DNA of 64,000 nucleotides, from positions 179,453-243,452 of the forward strand of contig CBDCAK010000001.1 in assembly GCA_965213905.1 (NCBI GenBank). Reading direction: 5' to 3'. The notes beneath the pieces are model-generated. The model was given only the letters and a program-made list of their open reading frames with translations. It ran no database searches and was not told the DNA's origin. The stretch comes from SIRX01 sp965213905. GTDB lineage: Bacteria; Actinomycetota; Rubrobacteria; Rubrobacterales; Rubrobacteraceae. Positions 1-8,735 of the stretch are shown here, piece by piece. A program made the position numbers and the translations under genes. The stretch's first letter is position 1; each line of letters starts with the position of its first letter.

Positions 1-470
1 GCGGTGTACGACTCTCGGTCCTCTGGGTACTCGCGTGCCAGTTTTTGCTTTAGCTTGCGGTATTCACTAGCGACCTCGGGGTGCGCCCGTAGGTAGTCTC
101 GGAACAAGAGGCTCCTCTGCCAGTGCTCACTGCTCGTCTCAGTAAGCGAGAGGTGGTGTGTACGTCGGTCCCGGGGACCCTTGGCGAAGAAGATCCGACC
201 CTCCACGCCACCGTTCCCACGATGCTCGTAGCCCAGACCCTCCAGCACGGGCACGAGGCTGCGTGCCTCCTCCAAGTTCCCGATGGCAGCCATCATGTCT
301 ATGAGGGGCTTAGCTTCCATGCCATCGACTGCGGTACTGCCGACGTATTCTAAGCGTAGCATCTTCTTCCCGAGGGCTGTACGAAGCCGGGCTGCTTCCT
401 CCTCGTAGAGCTTCTTCCACTTCGCCTGGTAAGAAGTTAGCCTTACGCTGCCCCTCCTAAGTCCGGCCAT
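1..470 (-). CDS. GrpB family protein (UPF0157), 3' end outside window
   Basis: Reading the minus strand from the ATG at 470 gives an open frame that runs off the window edge (about 156 codons seen). It contains the GrpB-type core: VGSTAVDGMEAKPLIDMMAA, then GGVEGRIFFAKG and RRTHHLSL, followed by a helical tail. In the family, which has a nucleotidyltransferase-like fold, VGST and the later D/H positions are conserved; the biochemical role is largely unknown, though some members act in CoA metabolism as fusions. The ISL3 transposase gene lies 150 bp upstream in divergent orientation. Identification rests on the motif string; the C-terminus cannot be judged. Confidence 0.75.
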   Translation of the reverse strand, partial: MAGLRRGSVRLTSYQAKWKKLYEEEAARLRTALGKKMLRLEYVGSTAVDGMEAKPLIDMMAAIGNLEEARSLVPVLEGLGYEHRGNGGVEGRIFFAKGPRDRRTHHLSLTETSSEHWQRSLLFRDYLRAHPEVASEYRKLKQKLAREYPEDRESYT

Positions 471-623
471 GCTGCGCCACTATATAGTCAGGATGTCCGC
501 GAAACTGTCCTGCGATGGGCGTTGACTTCCTCATCCTTTGCCTCCTGTCGGGACACAGATCGTTCCCTATCCTATGCTATTTGAGGCAAGAGAAGTTGCT
601 ACTCCCTCGGGAAGGATCTGCGT

Positions 624-2291
624 ATGGCACCTACCAGACACCCATCTGAGACTCGCTTGTTGCCAACCGGCCTCAGGGTGGCGCATATAACCGTGGATCG
701 AGAAGGCCTCATCCTGGTCTCCGAGCCAGAAGCGGACTCCGTGCGCTGTCCACTGTGCAACTCTAGTTCAGAGCGAGTCCATAGCCGTTACTCAAGAACC
801 GTCTCCGACCTACCGTGGCGTGGGATCACCGTGACAGTGAAGGTCCGCGCCCGCAAGTTCTTTTGCGATGATGATTCATGTGAGAGGCGGATATTCTGCG
901 AACGGCTGCCCGAGGTGTCGGCCCACGCCCGCAAGACGGCTCGCCTGGACGGAGCGCTACTCGCAATCGTCATGGAGTTGGGCGGAAGGGCCGGGGCAAG
1001 GCTGGCCGCCCAGCTCGGTTTGCTCGTGGGGCGTGACGCGCTACTCTCTCGCGTGAAGAACCTTACTCCCGAGGTTCTCTTCGAGAAGGTGAGGGTGCTG
1101 GGCATAGACGACTTCGCCTTTAGAAAAGGAAACGCCTATGGCACGATCCTGGTTGACCTTGAGCGTCACAAAGTGGTCGATCTTCTGCCGGAACGCTCGA
1201 CGCAGACCACGGCCGACTGGCTGCGCAGACATCCCGGCGTGGAGGTCGTGAGCCGGGACCGATCCAACGTCTACGCCCAGGGTATCTCCGAAGGCGCCCC
1301 CGAGGCCGCACAGGTCGCCGACCGTTGGCACCTGCTCCGCAGCCTCGCATTAGGCCTAGAAGAATTCCTGCTGCACAAACGGTCCGCGTTGGGCAAGGCC
1401 GTCGCGATCGGGACGGGCGAAGAGGAAGGGCGTCTTCCCGGCTCCATCGACGACGACCTCTCGACCCTGCCCGTTCGCCTGGGACGGCCGTACGGGAGCA
1501 TCGAAGGACCGGCTAACAAGCGACACGAGCGCCTCGTCGAACAGTGGAAGGAGATCCGAAAGCTGCACTTGGCCGGGGCGAACGTCAAGGACATCGCAGA
1601 GTGGGTCGGCACCAGCCAGAGTACCGTGTACCGCTACCGGGAACTGGCAGAACCTCCGCCGCGTCGCGGGTACAGGAGGAGAGTGAGCGTCCTCGATCCC
1701 CATCTGCCTTACCTCATAAGGCGATGGAACGAAGGTTGTCGTAGCGCCAAGCGTCTCCATCAAGAAATCTGCGAAAAAGGCTACCGCCACAGCGTCAACA
1801 CGGTCAACAGGCTGCTCTCTAGTTTCCGTTACACGGAAGGGCGGGGTGAGAAGCTTTCTTACGCCCCGAAAGCGAAAAGAGGCTCCATCGCCGGCTCCTC
1901 CCCAACCGCCAAAAACGTCGCAGCCCTGTTCATGCGCAAAGAGGAGAATCTCTCCGAGGAGCAGAAGGAGTACCTGGAAAGGCTGTGCGCCTCGGACGCG
2001 GCACTGGCCGACACCAGGCGCCTGACGCAGGAGTTCGCCAAGATGGTCAGAGAACTTGAAGGGGAGAAGCTCGACGGATGGCTGGAGGAAGCCGCCGGAT
2101 GCGAAGCGTCGGTGATGAAGAAGTTCGCCGCCGGACTAAAGAAGGACATCTCGGCGGTAGAAGCGGGGCTCACAGAGAGGTGGAGCAACGGTCCGGTGGA
2201 AGGGTTCATCCATAAGCTCAAGCTCGTGAAGCGCCAAGGTTACGGCCAGGCAGGGCTCGGGCTGCTGAAAGCCAGGATGCTCGCAGCTTGA
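624..2291 (+). CDS. ISL3 family transposase, full length
   Basis: A 555-residue ISL3-type transposase. It has an N-terminal zinc ribbon (CPLCNSSSERVHSRYSR, then CDDDSCERRIFCERLP), a central DDE domain starting at GIDDFAFRKGNAYGTILVDLE (about residue 160), a helix-turn-helix insertion (DIAEWVGTSQSTVYRYRE, about residues 325-345) and the C-terminal catalytic segment WSNGPVEGFIHKLKLVKRQ with the family's NGxxEG. Length is normal for ISL3, so the product may be active. I could not find convincing terminal inverted repeats in 471-623 or 2292-2447, so the element's ends are not defined. It is a different subtype from the ISL3 copy at 19.1-20.9 kb. Confidence 0.9.
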   Translation: MAPTRHPSETRLLPTGLRVAHITVDREGLILVSEPEADSVRCPLCNSSSERVHSRYSRTVSDLPWRGITVTVKVRARKFFCDDDSCERRIFCERLPEVSAHARKTARLDGALLAIVMELGGRAGARLAAQLGLLVGRDALLSRVKNLTPEVLFEKVRVLGIDDFAFRKGNAYGTILVDLERHKVVDLLPERSTQTTADWLRRHPGVEVVSRDRSNVYAQGISEGAPEAAQVADRWHLLRSLALGLEEFLLHKRSALGKAVAIGTGEEEGRLPGSIDDDLSTLPVRLGRPYGSIEGPANKRHERLVEQWKEIRKLHLAGANVKDIAEWVGTSQSTVYRYRELAEPPPRRGYRRRVSVLDPHLPYLIRRWNEGCRSAKRLHQEICEKGYRHSVNTVNRLLSSFRYTEGRGEKLSYAPKAKRGSIAGSSPTAKNVAALFMRKEENLSEEQKEYLERLCASDAALADTRRLTQEFAKMVRELEGEKLDGWLEEAAGCEASVMKKFAAGLKKDISAVEAGLTERWSNGPVEGFIHKLKLVKRQGYGQAGLGLLKARMLAA

Positions 2292-2447
2292 TCGCTGCCG
2301 TCACGGCGGCCAAATGACAGGCGGCACCGCTTCACCAAGATGCCGACAGAGCCGAAGTCTGCGACACATGGCTGTAGTCAACCTGACGTAGAATTATCAA
2401 GCTCGAGTATCTTGCACCGGCGTCTTTGCGCGCCTGGACTACCTTAA

Positions 2448-3086
2448 TCAGTGATCGAGTCTGAGTATCCTGCGCTCGAAGGCTGCCGTCACCGCTGCGG
2501 TGCGGTCGTCTACGCCCAGCTTGCCGTAGATGCGGATGAGGTGGCTCTTTACGGTGGCCTCGCTGATCCAGAGCTCTTTGGCGATCTCGCGGTTGTTGGT
2601 TCCCTGCGCCACGAGTTGCAACACCTGTATCTCACGACCGCTGAGGTTCTCCTCGGGCGGGGTGCGGGTGCGCTCGATCAACCGGGAGGTTACGGTCGGC
2701 GCCAGGATCGGACGGCCCCCCGCTGCCGAACGCACGGCCGCCAGCAGTTCCTCTTCTGGCGCGTCCTTGAGAAGGTAGCCGCTGGCGCCCGCCTCTACGG
2801 CTCTTAGGATATCGGCGTCCGAGTCGTAGGTGGTTAGCACCAGGACCTGGGTCTGGGAATGCGAATCCTTTATCAGCTCCGTGGCCGCGACCCCGTCCAT
2901 CTGGGGCATGCGAAGATCCATCAGGACTACATCCGGGCGTAGCCGCAAGGCGAGATCGGCGGCCTCGGCGCCGGTCTTGGCTTCCCCGAGCACCTCTAAA
3001 TCCGGCTCGCCCTCGAAGATGCCTCTAAGACCGCTACGCACTACGGGATGGTCGTCGGCGATCAGCAGGCGGATTCTCTCCTTCAT
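2448..3086 (-). CDS. NarL/LuxR-type response regulator
   Basis: 212 residues: a receiver domain (IRLLIADDHPVVRSGL; phospho-acceptor Asp in VVLMDLRMPQMDG; Lys in YLLKDAPEEELL) followed by a LuxR helix-turn-helix (LSGREIQVLQLVAQGTNNRE through KSHLIRIYGKLGV). It is the last gene of the five-gene minus-strand operon, 54 bp after the histidine kinase at 3141-4454, which is its obvious partner. It presumably controls transcription in response to the signal sensed by the kinase; targets are unknown. The start ATG at 3086 is well placed relative to the receiver domain. Confidence 0.93.
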   Translation of the reverse strand: MKERIRLLIADDHPVVRSGLRGIFEGEPDLEVLGEAKTGAEAADLALRLRPDVVLMDLRMPQMDGVAATELIKDSHSQTQVLVLTTYDSDADILRAVEAGASGYLLKDAPEEELLAAVRSAAGGRPILAPTVTSRLIERTRTPPEENLSGREIQVLQLVAQGTNNREIAKELWISEATVKSHLIRIYGKLGVDDRTAAVTAAFERRILRLDH

Positions 3087-3140
3087 CTTTATGCTCTCAA
3101 CTTCGTTCTTTCAACTTCGTTTCCTCAACTTCCCCCGGCC

Positions 3141-4454
3141 TCATTCCTTCGCCGCCCTTGCGCCACGCGTGATCTGCTCGGCTTCGAGCGGCAGTTCCAC
3201 GGCCAACACTGTTCCCTCACCCGATGAACTCTCCACAGCGAGCATCCCACCAAGAGCCTCGATCCTCTCGCGCATGCCCGTAAGTCCCATCCCACTGTAC
3301 TCCGAATCGTGGTGGGGTTTTCGCTCCTGCGCCGGATCGAAGCCCACCCCGTCATCCCGGACATCGAGCGCGACGGCGTCCTCCAGGTAGGAGAGGGTGA
3401 CGGCCAGTCGAGAGGCTTGGGCGTGTTTGAGCACGTTGGAGAGCGCCTCCTGGGCGACCCTCAAGAGCGTCACCTCCAGGTCGGGGGCGAGCGGTCCGGG
3501 CGTGCCGGTTACCGAAAACTCCGTGGGCACGCCACTTTCTTCAGAGAAACGCCGCGCGAGACGTTCGAGCGCATCGGGCAGTGGAGTTCCCTGGAGGGGC
3601 TCCGGCCTCAAGGCCCAAACTAGCCGGCGGGCCTCCTCCAGACTCTCGCGGGCCGTGCGGTCGATCTGCACGAGGTGTCTCTCCGCGGCCCCGGGATCCT
3701 TCGTCAGGGCATGGCGGGCGGGGGAGGCGTGCATCTTGATGCTGGCGAAACCCTGGGTGAGAGTGTCGTGGATCTCTTGGGAGAGGCGCAACCTCTCCTC
3801 GGAGATGGCTAGGCGCTCGATCTCCCTGCGGGCAGTCCTGAGCTCTCGGTTGGTCACCACCAACCACCGAACCCCGAAGGCAATAAAGATACCCAGTCCC
3901 GAGTAGATCGTGATCGAAACGGTCGGCCCCCAGTCGAGTCCAGCGGCAACCGCCGTGCCGGCGGTCAGCAGGGTGATGGCAACGGCCGCCACCAACACCG
4001 TCCCAAACGGCAAGGTGAGCCCCACGAGGATGCCGACGAAGCCGAGGAGGCCGACCCAGTTGTCTCCGTAGAGTAGAGGAAAGGAAATGCCCAACAATGA
4101 GAGCAAGCCGAGCGCCACCCCCAGCACCTTCGGCGAGATCGGGGCTCTGGTACCGGCTACGCTGCGCACCGCGCGCCAGGCAGCCCACACGTAGGTGGCC
4201 GAACCGAGAACGATGCCTGCGGCTGCGGGCAGAAGCCGGGCGGGCTCGTAACGCATCTCGTAGAGCCCGACCAGGGGGAAGACCAGAAACAAGAGCCAGA
4301 CGACCGCGAGGGCGAAGCCGAGCCGGCTCAGGCGCCGGGCGTGTACTGAGTCATCCGCTACCCGCTCAGGAGCGTGAATGCTCGCTTCGTGGTGAGAGGA
4401 TGTAACCATTTCGCCGTTCGTTCTCTTAGGCTCCTGCATAATCCTCGACCTCAC
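3141..4454 (-). CDS. Membrane histidine kinase, NarX/DesK type
   Basis: 437 residues. The N-terminal half has about six hydrophobic segments (from LGFALAVVWLLFLVFPLV to the segment before WLVVTNRELR), a short coiled linker, then a HisKA_3 phospho-acceptor box RLSQEIHDTLTQGF (His near residue 243) and an HATPase domain with RVAQEALSNVLKHA, DDGVGFDP and GMGLTGMRERI. The GTG start at 4454 overlaps the stop of the upstream membrane-protein gene (GTGA), indicating translational coupling. With the downstream NarL-type regulator it forms a two-component pair. The coupling to membrane proteins suggests they share or supply the sensed signal; that is inference. Confidence 0.92.
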   Translation of the reverse strand: MRSRIMQEPKRTNGEMVTSSHHEASIHAPERVADDSVHARRLSRLGFALAVVWLLFLVFPLVGLYEMRYEPARLLPAAAGIVLGSATYVWAAWRAVRSVAGTRAPISPKVLGVALGLLSLLGISFPLLYGDNWVGLLGFVGILVGLTLPFGTVLVAAVAITLLTAGTAVAAGLDWGPTVSITIYSGLGIFIAFGVRWLVVTNRELRTARREIERLAISEERLRLSQEIHDTLTQGFASIKMHASPARHALTKDPGAAERHLVQIDRTARESLEEARRLVWALRPEPLQGTPLPDALERLARRFSEESGVPTEFSVTGTPGPLAPDLEVTLLRVAQEALSNVLKHAQASRLAVTLSYLEDAVALDVRDDGVGFDPAQERKPHHDSEYSGMGLTGMRERIEALGGMLAVESSSGEGTVLAVELPLEAEQITRGARAAKE

Positions 4455-5242
4455 AGATGGTCCCGCTGCCCGGGCACGATGATCTTTGTCGGTTCTCCGT
4501 TTGCCGGGTCTCCGTTTGCCGGGTCTCCGCAGCTCGATCCCCGTACGGACTCTTTCTTCTCTATGTTATGGCGTGACCTCCTCCTTCGCCACACCAGCGC
4601 CGTCGGAATGGCCAAAACTATCCAGAGTCCGAGGACCACTACCGGAAACCCCATATGGAAGGAAACCGCGACGACGAAGAGCGCCGCGAGCATTCTGCGT
4701 ACCCGGCCGTAGCTCCGGCCGTAGCTCCGGCGGTGTTCTCGGGCATTCTCAGCCCTCTGCGGCTTGTCTCTTGCTCGCGAAACCCAGTTTAGCCGTACGC
4801 CGGCTGCGACGAGCGCCACCAGGGTGACTAAAGCCACCCAACCGGTTGTTGCGTGCGCGGAGAAATCCAACGAGACAGACGCGAAATAGAGGGTGTGTGC
4901 GGCGGCCGTAGTGAGCGCGGCCCACCCGATGACCGCGTGATGGGCCCGCAGGAACCGGGCCCACTGCCGCACGAGGCCGAAGTCCTCGAATCCCCACTTC
5001 TTGAGCCGGGCTTCCAGCCTGTTTACGACCCAGAAGGTCAGGGCCATCGTAACCGCAACCGAGGAAAGGCCTCCGAACAGGACGAGCCGGCTCTCAAGCG
5101 CCCAGAAGTTACCGGCCTGCTCCGAAGCCAGTAAGTAGGCGACGCTCCAGAAGATGCTGGCAGTTGTGAGCGCGTAAGCCACCAACCTTACCGGCATTAC
5201 TGACCAGAGCCGCTGTGACCAGAGCCATTGTTTCCGGATCAT
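4451..5242 (-). CDS. Multi-pass membrane protein, unknown function
   Basis: About 263 residues from the ATG at 5242 (MIRKQWLWSQRLWSV). Six or so hydrophobic helices are visible (YALTTASIFWSVAYLLA; LVLFGGLSSVAVTMALTFWV; AVIGWAALTTAAAHTLYFAS; GWVALVTLVALVAAGV; MLAALFVVAVSFHMGFPVVV; WIVLAIPTALVW), with paired His-containing helices (HHAVIGW and AAAHTL) reminiscent of ferric-reductase or cytochrome b561-like haem membrane domains. That resemblance is only suggestive. A longer frame extends upstream to 5359 but is Arg-rich and overlaps the preceding gene; ATGA at 5242-5239 is the natural coupled start. Near the C-terminus GDPANGDPANGEP is a small tandem repeat. Confidence 0.75.
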   Translation of the reverse strand: MIRKQWLWSQRLWSVMPVRLVAYALTTASIFWSVAYLLASEQAGNFWALESRLVLFGGLSSVAVTMALTFWVVNRLEARLKKWGFEDFGLVRQWARFLRAHHAVIGWAALTTAAAHTLYFASVSLDFSAHATTGWVALVTLVALVAAGVRLNWVSRARDKPQRAENAREHRRSYGRSYGRVRRMLAALFVVAVSFHMGFPVVVLGLWIVLAIPTALVWRRRRSRHNIEKKESVRGSSCGDPANGDPANGEPTKIIVPGQRDHL

Positions 5243-5736
5243 GCTTTTCGGGCTGGCTTTGACCCGGGCTTGGAAGGCATATCGTCTAGCATCGCTACTA
5301 GCAGACAGACGAAGGCGCCGGCGAACAATACGGCTCGGGCGGCGTGCCCGTACTCCCAACTGTTACGCAGTTCATCCCAGTCGGCTGGCATAGAGGCCAT
5401 CGTCGTCCAGGCATCGACCTCCGAGTTCACCGGGCCAACCCATACCTGCCATACCACGAGCGCGGCGGCGATCAAGACCGCGCCTAACAGGGTCCAGAGA
5501 AAAGCTCCTCGGCGCTTTCTCACCAAAACCAATACAAAAATGGTTGAAATTAGCGCACCGAGCTCGACGTTCCCGAGCACCCGGCCGAAGCCTTCGTAGA
5601 GCCTCTGTTGTACGAAGAGGTACTCTTCCTTGTCCAGGGCAAGTTTGTTGGGCATCTCCAAAAGGTGGCCGAAAGCTCCACCCAGGGCTAGCGCCGCGAG
5701 CAGCAGGCTGACGAACCGAACGGTCTTGAGCATCAT
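5239..5736 (-). CDS. Small four-helix membrane protein
   Basis: About 165 residues from the MMLKTVRFV start. Four hydrophobic segments are visible: SLLLAALALGGAFGHLLEM, LGALISTIFVLVLV, LLGAVLIAAALVVWQVWV and AVLFAGAFVCLLVAML. The conserved-looking loops contain EMPNKLAL and WEYGHAARA, as in small uncharacterised bacterial membrane proteins. It overlaps the methyltransferase gene upstream by a few bases and the next membrane protein downstream by ATGA, so all three are likely one translational unit. A longer frame upstream (MVLRALYGHEGR) lies inside the methyltransferase gene and is basic, so I prefer the internal start. Confidence 0.78.
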   Translation of the reverse strand: MMLKTVRFVSLLLAALALGGAFGHLLEMPNKLALDKEEYLFVQQRLYEGFGRVLGNVELGALISTIFVLVLVRKRRGAFLWTLLGAVLIAAALVVWQVWVGPVNSEVDAWTTMASMPADWDELRNSWEYGHAARAVLFAGAFVCLLVAMLDDMPSKPGSKPARKA

Positions 5737-6728
5737 GTGCTCCCTCCTTCGAGCCTTGCGTTTTCTCGACCTCCGACCGCTTTCTCGTCCTTCGTGGCCG
5801 TAAAGAGCCCGTAGGACCATAGGCTCCGCCCGAGGGCCTCAAACTGCAGCAGCCCGGAGAGAATCGCGGCGAAGCGCTCCTCCGAGAGAACTCCCGCTTT
5901 CCTCAGCACTCCGGCCGCAGGGTAGGCGAGCAGCGCCCGCCGGCGCAGGCGGCGCAGGGAGGGCCAGACCTCGACGGTCGCATCCACGAAGCTCTGCCCG
6001 GAGAACCCCGCAGTCCCAGCCGTGGCCGCGAACTCGTCTTCCGTAAGCAAGTCCGGGATAGCCCATCCGGTAAGCCAACGCCACATTAGAGCCTCTTCTT
6101 CGCGATCTAGCGGCCGGGCCGAGCGGAAGAGGTCGGCAACTACGAGACGACCTCCGGGCTTCAAGAGCCTGTACGCTTCCGTTAGGAAGCTTCCCTTGTT
6201 AGCCACATGGCAGACGCTCTCGATGGGCCACACGACGTCGAAGGTGCCGGACGAGAAGCCGGTGCGGCAGAAGTCCGCGCGACGAAACTCGACGCGCTCC
6301 AAGACGTCCGGCCCTGCAGAGGCCGCCAGGTTACGCGCTCCGACTACCTGACTGGGTGCGAGGTCAATCCCCACCACCCTGGCTCCCAACTCTCCCGCGA
6401 GCCAGAGGGCGCTCGCTCCAAACCCACACCCGGCGTCGAGCACCCGGTCGCCGCGCTCGACCCGGGCCAACCTCGCGAGTGCCCGGTTCTCGTTGTCTAC
6501 GGCTTGTCTATACCGGTACGTCTTCGCATCCCAAAAGCCCAGATGCAGGGAATAGGAGGCCGGATCCCGGCTGTGGCGGTCGAGCTTGGGTAACGCCCGC
6601 TCGTAGAAGGAAACCACGCACCGATCCGAGATGAGGCCGGCGGAAACCCCAGTGACGGGCGCCGTAGCTTCCTCCTGGCTCGTCTTAACCACCGCCGGAC
6701 CATCAACATCAGCTTCCATACTTACCAT
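5733..6728 (-). CDS. Class I SAM-dependent methyltransferase
   Basis: 331 residues. The SAM-binding core is clear: motif I VLDAGCGFGASALWLAGELG (about residues 96-115), acidic VVGIDLAPSQV, the FDVVWPIESVCHV region and RLLKPGGRLVVADLFRS. Sequence style matches the tocopherol/sterol C-methyltransferase group (small molecule or lipid substrates), but the substrate cannot be read from sequence. It is the first gene of the five-gene operon with two membrane proteins and a two-component system. Two TetR-type palindromes lie about 110-150 bp upstream of the ATG. The N-terminal 35 residues are poorly conserved in appearance, so a slightly later start is possible. Confidence 0.88.
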   Translation of the reverse strand: MVSMEADVDGPAVVKTSQEEATAPVTGVSAGLISDRCVVSFYERALPKLDRHSRDPASYSLHLGFWDAKTYRYRQAVDNENRALARLARVERGDRVLDAGCGFGASALWLAGELGARVVGIDLAPSQVVGARNLAASAGPDVLERVEFRRADFCRTGFSSGTFDVVWPIESVCHVANKGSFLTEAYRLLKPGGRLVVADLFRSARPLDREEEALMWRWLTGWAIPDLLTEDEFAATAGTAGFSGQSFVDATVEVWPSLRRLRRRALLAYPAAGVLRKAGVLSEERFAAILSGLLQFEALGRSLWSYGLFTATKDEKAVGGRENARLEGGST

Positions 6729-6838
6729 CTCCTGTGACCTTTTCAGCTTTCTTAATGCCGAGTAACCGGCCTTCGAACCTGTATAGGATCGCTTTGTAGG
6801 GTGGCGTTAGTTTCGTTGACGCTCGTTCTCCTGTGCCC

Positions 6839-6876
6839 AACCGATCGGTTGAATGTATCGCGCCAACCGGTCGGTT
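6839..6876. promoter_or_regulatory. Two TetR-type operator palindromes
   Basis: AACCGATCGGTT at 6839-6850 and AACCGGTCGGTT at 6865-6876, 26 bp centre to centre, upstream of the methyltransferase operon that starts at 6728. Both are 12-bp palindromes (the second has one central mismatch) of the form often bound by TetR/AcrR regulators. No TetR gene adjoins this operon; the nearest ones are at 33.7 and 37.7 kb. Confidence 0.6.
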
Positions 6877-6972
6877 CCAGAGGCTCAGTACGCTATAGAC
6901 CGCTGCGCTGCTGGCGGCTACGTGCTAGATAGGGGAAGAGTTACGGTTCGTGTCACCAGCCGCAATCTAAAC

Positions 6973-7233
6973 TTACGACGTACGGATAATATCTCCTATC
7001 GGTAGACGCTTGCTCATGTCGAGCTCGAAGCGACCATAGGGGTTGACGTGATTGTAGATCAACGGCGTTAACCCTCTCATATCCTCGTCGGTCATTCGTC
7101 CTGACCAAGCGCTGGTATCGAGGACTTCCTGGATCATAAGCGTGTTGATGTACACCAGAGATAGCTGCAGGAGGTGGAGCGAGGAGAAGCCGGGGACCTG
7201 TACCCCGGCCCCCGTTTGTCGTACCCTGCCCAA
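6973..7233 (-). pseudogene. tnpA: Tn3-family TnpA, C-terminal fragment
   Basis: Only about 60 residues of transposase remain: LSLVYINTLMIQEVL, WSGRMTDEDMRGLTPLIYNH, then VNPYGRFELDMSKRLPI. These match the extreme C-terminus of Tn3-family transposases, where LTPL...H(V)NPYG..ELD is conserved. A full TnpA is near 1000 residues, so more than 90% is missing. The stop falls inside the left terminal repeat, as in intact Tn3-type elements. It belongs to a different Tn3 subgroup from the complete TnpA at 43.3-46.2 kb, whose C-terminus reads HLSPLGWEHIALTGVYRW. Confidence 0.85.
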
Positions 7234-7239
7234 CAGGGA

Positions 7240-8670
7240 TTAACGAAGCGCCTCCACCGTGTGCGGCCCGCGGACGACGGGCAGCGTGAAGTCCGTGCGC
7301 TCCAGGGCCGGTTCGCCACCCTCCTCGGTTACGTTCCAGAACTCCATCGCCCCCTCCTCTGGAAACTCCCCGGCGTAGTTGTAGATCGTCACCGCTAAAG
7401 ACTCGCCCTCGGCGTCGAAGACCGCATCCTCGGGCAAGAGCCCCTCGTAGAAGTACTCGTCGGTCGTCGTAAGTTCCCCAGAAGTATTGTCGAACTCGAC
7501 CAGGGAGATGGAGCTTCGCGACCGGGCCGGGTAGACTGGGAGGGTGTCCGTGAGGTAAGTCCGGCGCATGTTGACGGTGGCGATCAGCGTTCCGTCCGGG
7601 CTCATGGCGAACCCTTCGGGGCTCACGCCAACCGTGGCGGTCGAGACTATCTCGTGGTTCCCGCCCGCCTCGTCGAAGCGGATCGAAGTGAGCGTGCCCC
7701 GGCGGTTGAACAAATAGCCGGTCGCCCCCTCACCCCACGCTACGTCCTCGACGATGAAGTGGTTGCCGTCCGGGGTGAAGGTTCCTTCCGTAAACGACGT
7801 TCCTTCAGTAAACCTCTCGCCGAAAGGCTCTATCTGGGGCTCTGCTGCGTTTTGGCTAACCTCGAAGAAAGCCACCTCGGCATCGCTGATCGTGAGCGCA
7901 AGAAAATTCCCCGAAGGATGCCACTCCACCTCCAGGATATCGGCGATTTGTCCTTCGGCATTGTCTACGTCAAAGTAAGTGGGCTCTCCTACGCGGCTTC
8001 CCTCTACCGGCAACAGGGCGAGGCTGTCGAAGTCATCTTCTGATGCGTAGTTGTTTTCCAGGCCACCGAACCCTACGGCGACGGAGTCTCCGTCTGGGCT
8101 CACGGACACCGCCGACGGGTTCGTCGCCAACTGAACCTCTTGTAGGATTTTGGGCTCAGAAGGGTCGGATATATCCACCACGCTCATCAGGGAGCCCGCC
8201 GGAAGCTCGACGAATATGTCGTCGTAGCTTTCAACGTCTGGGGGCGGCGTACCCCGCGGCTCCACCACGTAGGCGGTGTCCCCATCTGGCGAGGCCTCGA
8301 CGATGCTGGGCCAACCCAAAACGGAGTTAGAAACGTTTAGTTCTGCGACCTCCGGTTCTGTGGCACCCTCCGGGAAGCTCACGACGCTCAGCGCGTCTTC
8401 GATGCCCTCGACCCGCTCCAGGACCCCGGTGGCGTAGGCGGTGGCGGTCTGGTCGGCGTCGGAGGCGACGAGAAAGCCTGGACCTGCGAAGCCCCGGAAC
8501 TCGCTGGTTACAGGCTCGGCGCGGCTCGTCACGGACATCACGGTAAGCACCGTGGTGACCGCCGCCACTAGCGTGCCCGCGCCAACGAGCGCTGTCTTCG
8601 CAACTTTCCCCAATATGTTGGATCTAGCGCTACTGTCAGTAATCTTCCTCTGTGCTCTTCGAAAAAACAT
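7240..8670 (-). CDS. Secreted or membrane-anchored beta-propeller protein
   Basis: 476 residues. An N-terminal hydrophobic segment (VAKTALVGAGTLVAAVTTVL, about residues 27-46) is a signal peptide or anchor. The rest shows repeated propeller blades with a SPDG-like turn: VEASPDGDTAYVVEP, VSVSPDGDSVAVGFG, VEWHPSGNFLALTISD, GTFTPDGNHFIVED and FAMSPDGTLIATVNM. This is the YVTN/lactonase-like or WD40-like fold; no catalytic residues can be assigned. It lies 7 bp from the tnpA fragment inside the Tn3-derived element, so it is transposon cargo. Function unknown; a similar blade style is seen in the protein at 58.2-59.9 kb. Confidence 0.8.
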   Translation of the reverse strand: MFFRRAQRKITDSSARSNILGKVAKTALVGAGTLVAAVTTVLTVMSVTSRAEPVTSEFRGFAGPGFLVASDADQTATAYATGVLERVEGIEDALSVVSFPEGATEPEVAELNVSNSVLGWPSIVEASPDGDTAYVVEPRGTPPPDVESYDDIFVELPAGSLMSVVDISDPSEPKILQEVQLATNPSAVSVSPDGDSVAVGFGGLENNYASEDDFDSLALLPVEGSRVGEPTYFDVDNAEGQIADILEVEWHPSGNFLALTISDAEVAFFEVSQNAAEPQIEPFGERFTEGTSFTEGTFTPDGNHFIVEDVAWGEGATGYLFNRRGTLTSIRFDEAGGNHEIVSTATVGVSPEGFAMSPDGTLIATVNMRRTYLTDTLPVYPARSRSSISLVEFDNTSGELTTTDEYFYEGLLPEDAVFDAEGESLAVTIYNYAGEFPEEGAMEFWNVTEEGGEPALERTDFTLPVVRGPHTVEALR

Positions 8671-8735
8671 CTTTATCCTTCCCGTCGCTTAGGGGTTCAA
8701 GTGCAATCGGCTAGAGAGCTGGTTTTCCAAAAAGG

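Noticed and set aside
471..2447. Terminal inverted repeats for the first ISL3 transposase
   Set aside because: Only short weak matches (such as GCCKCCTGTC) were found between the two flanks.
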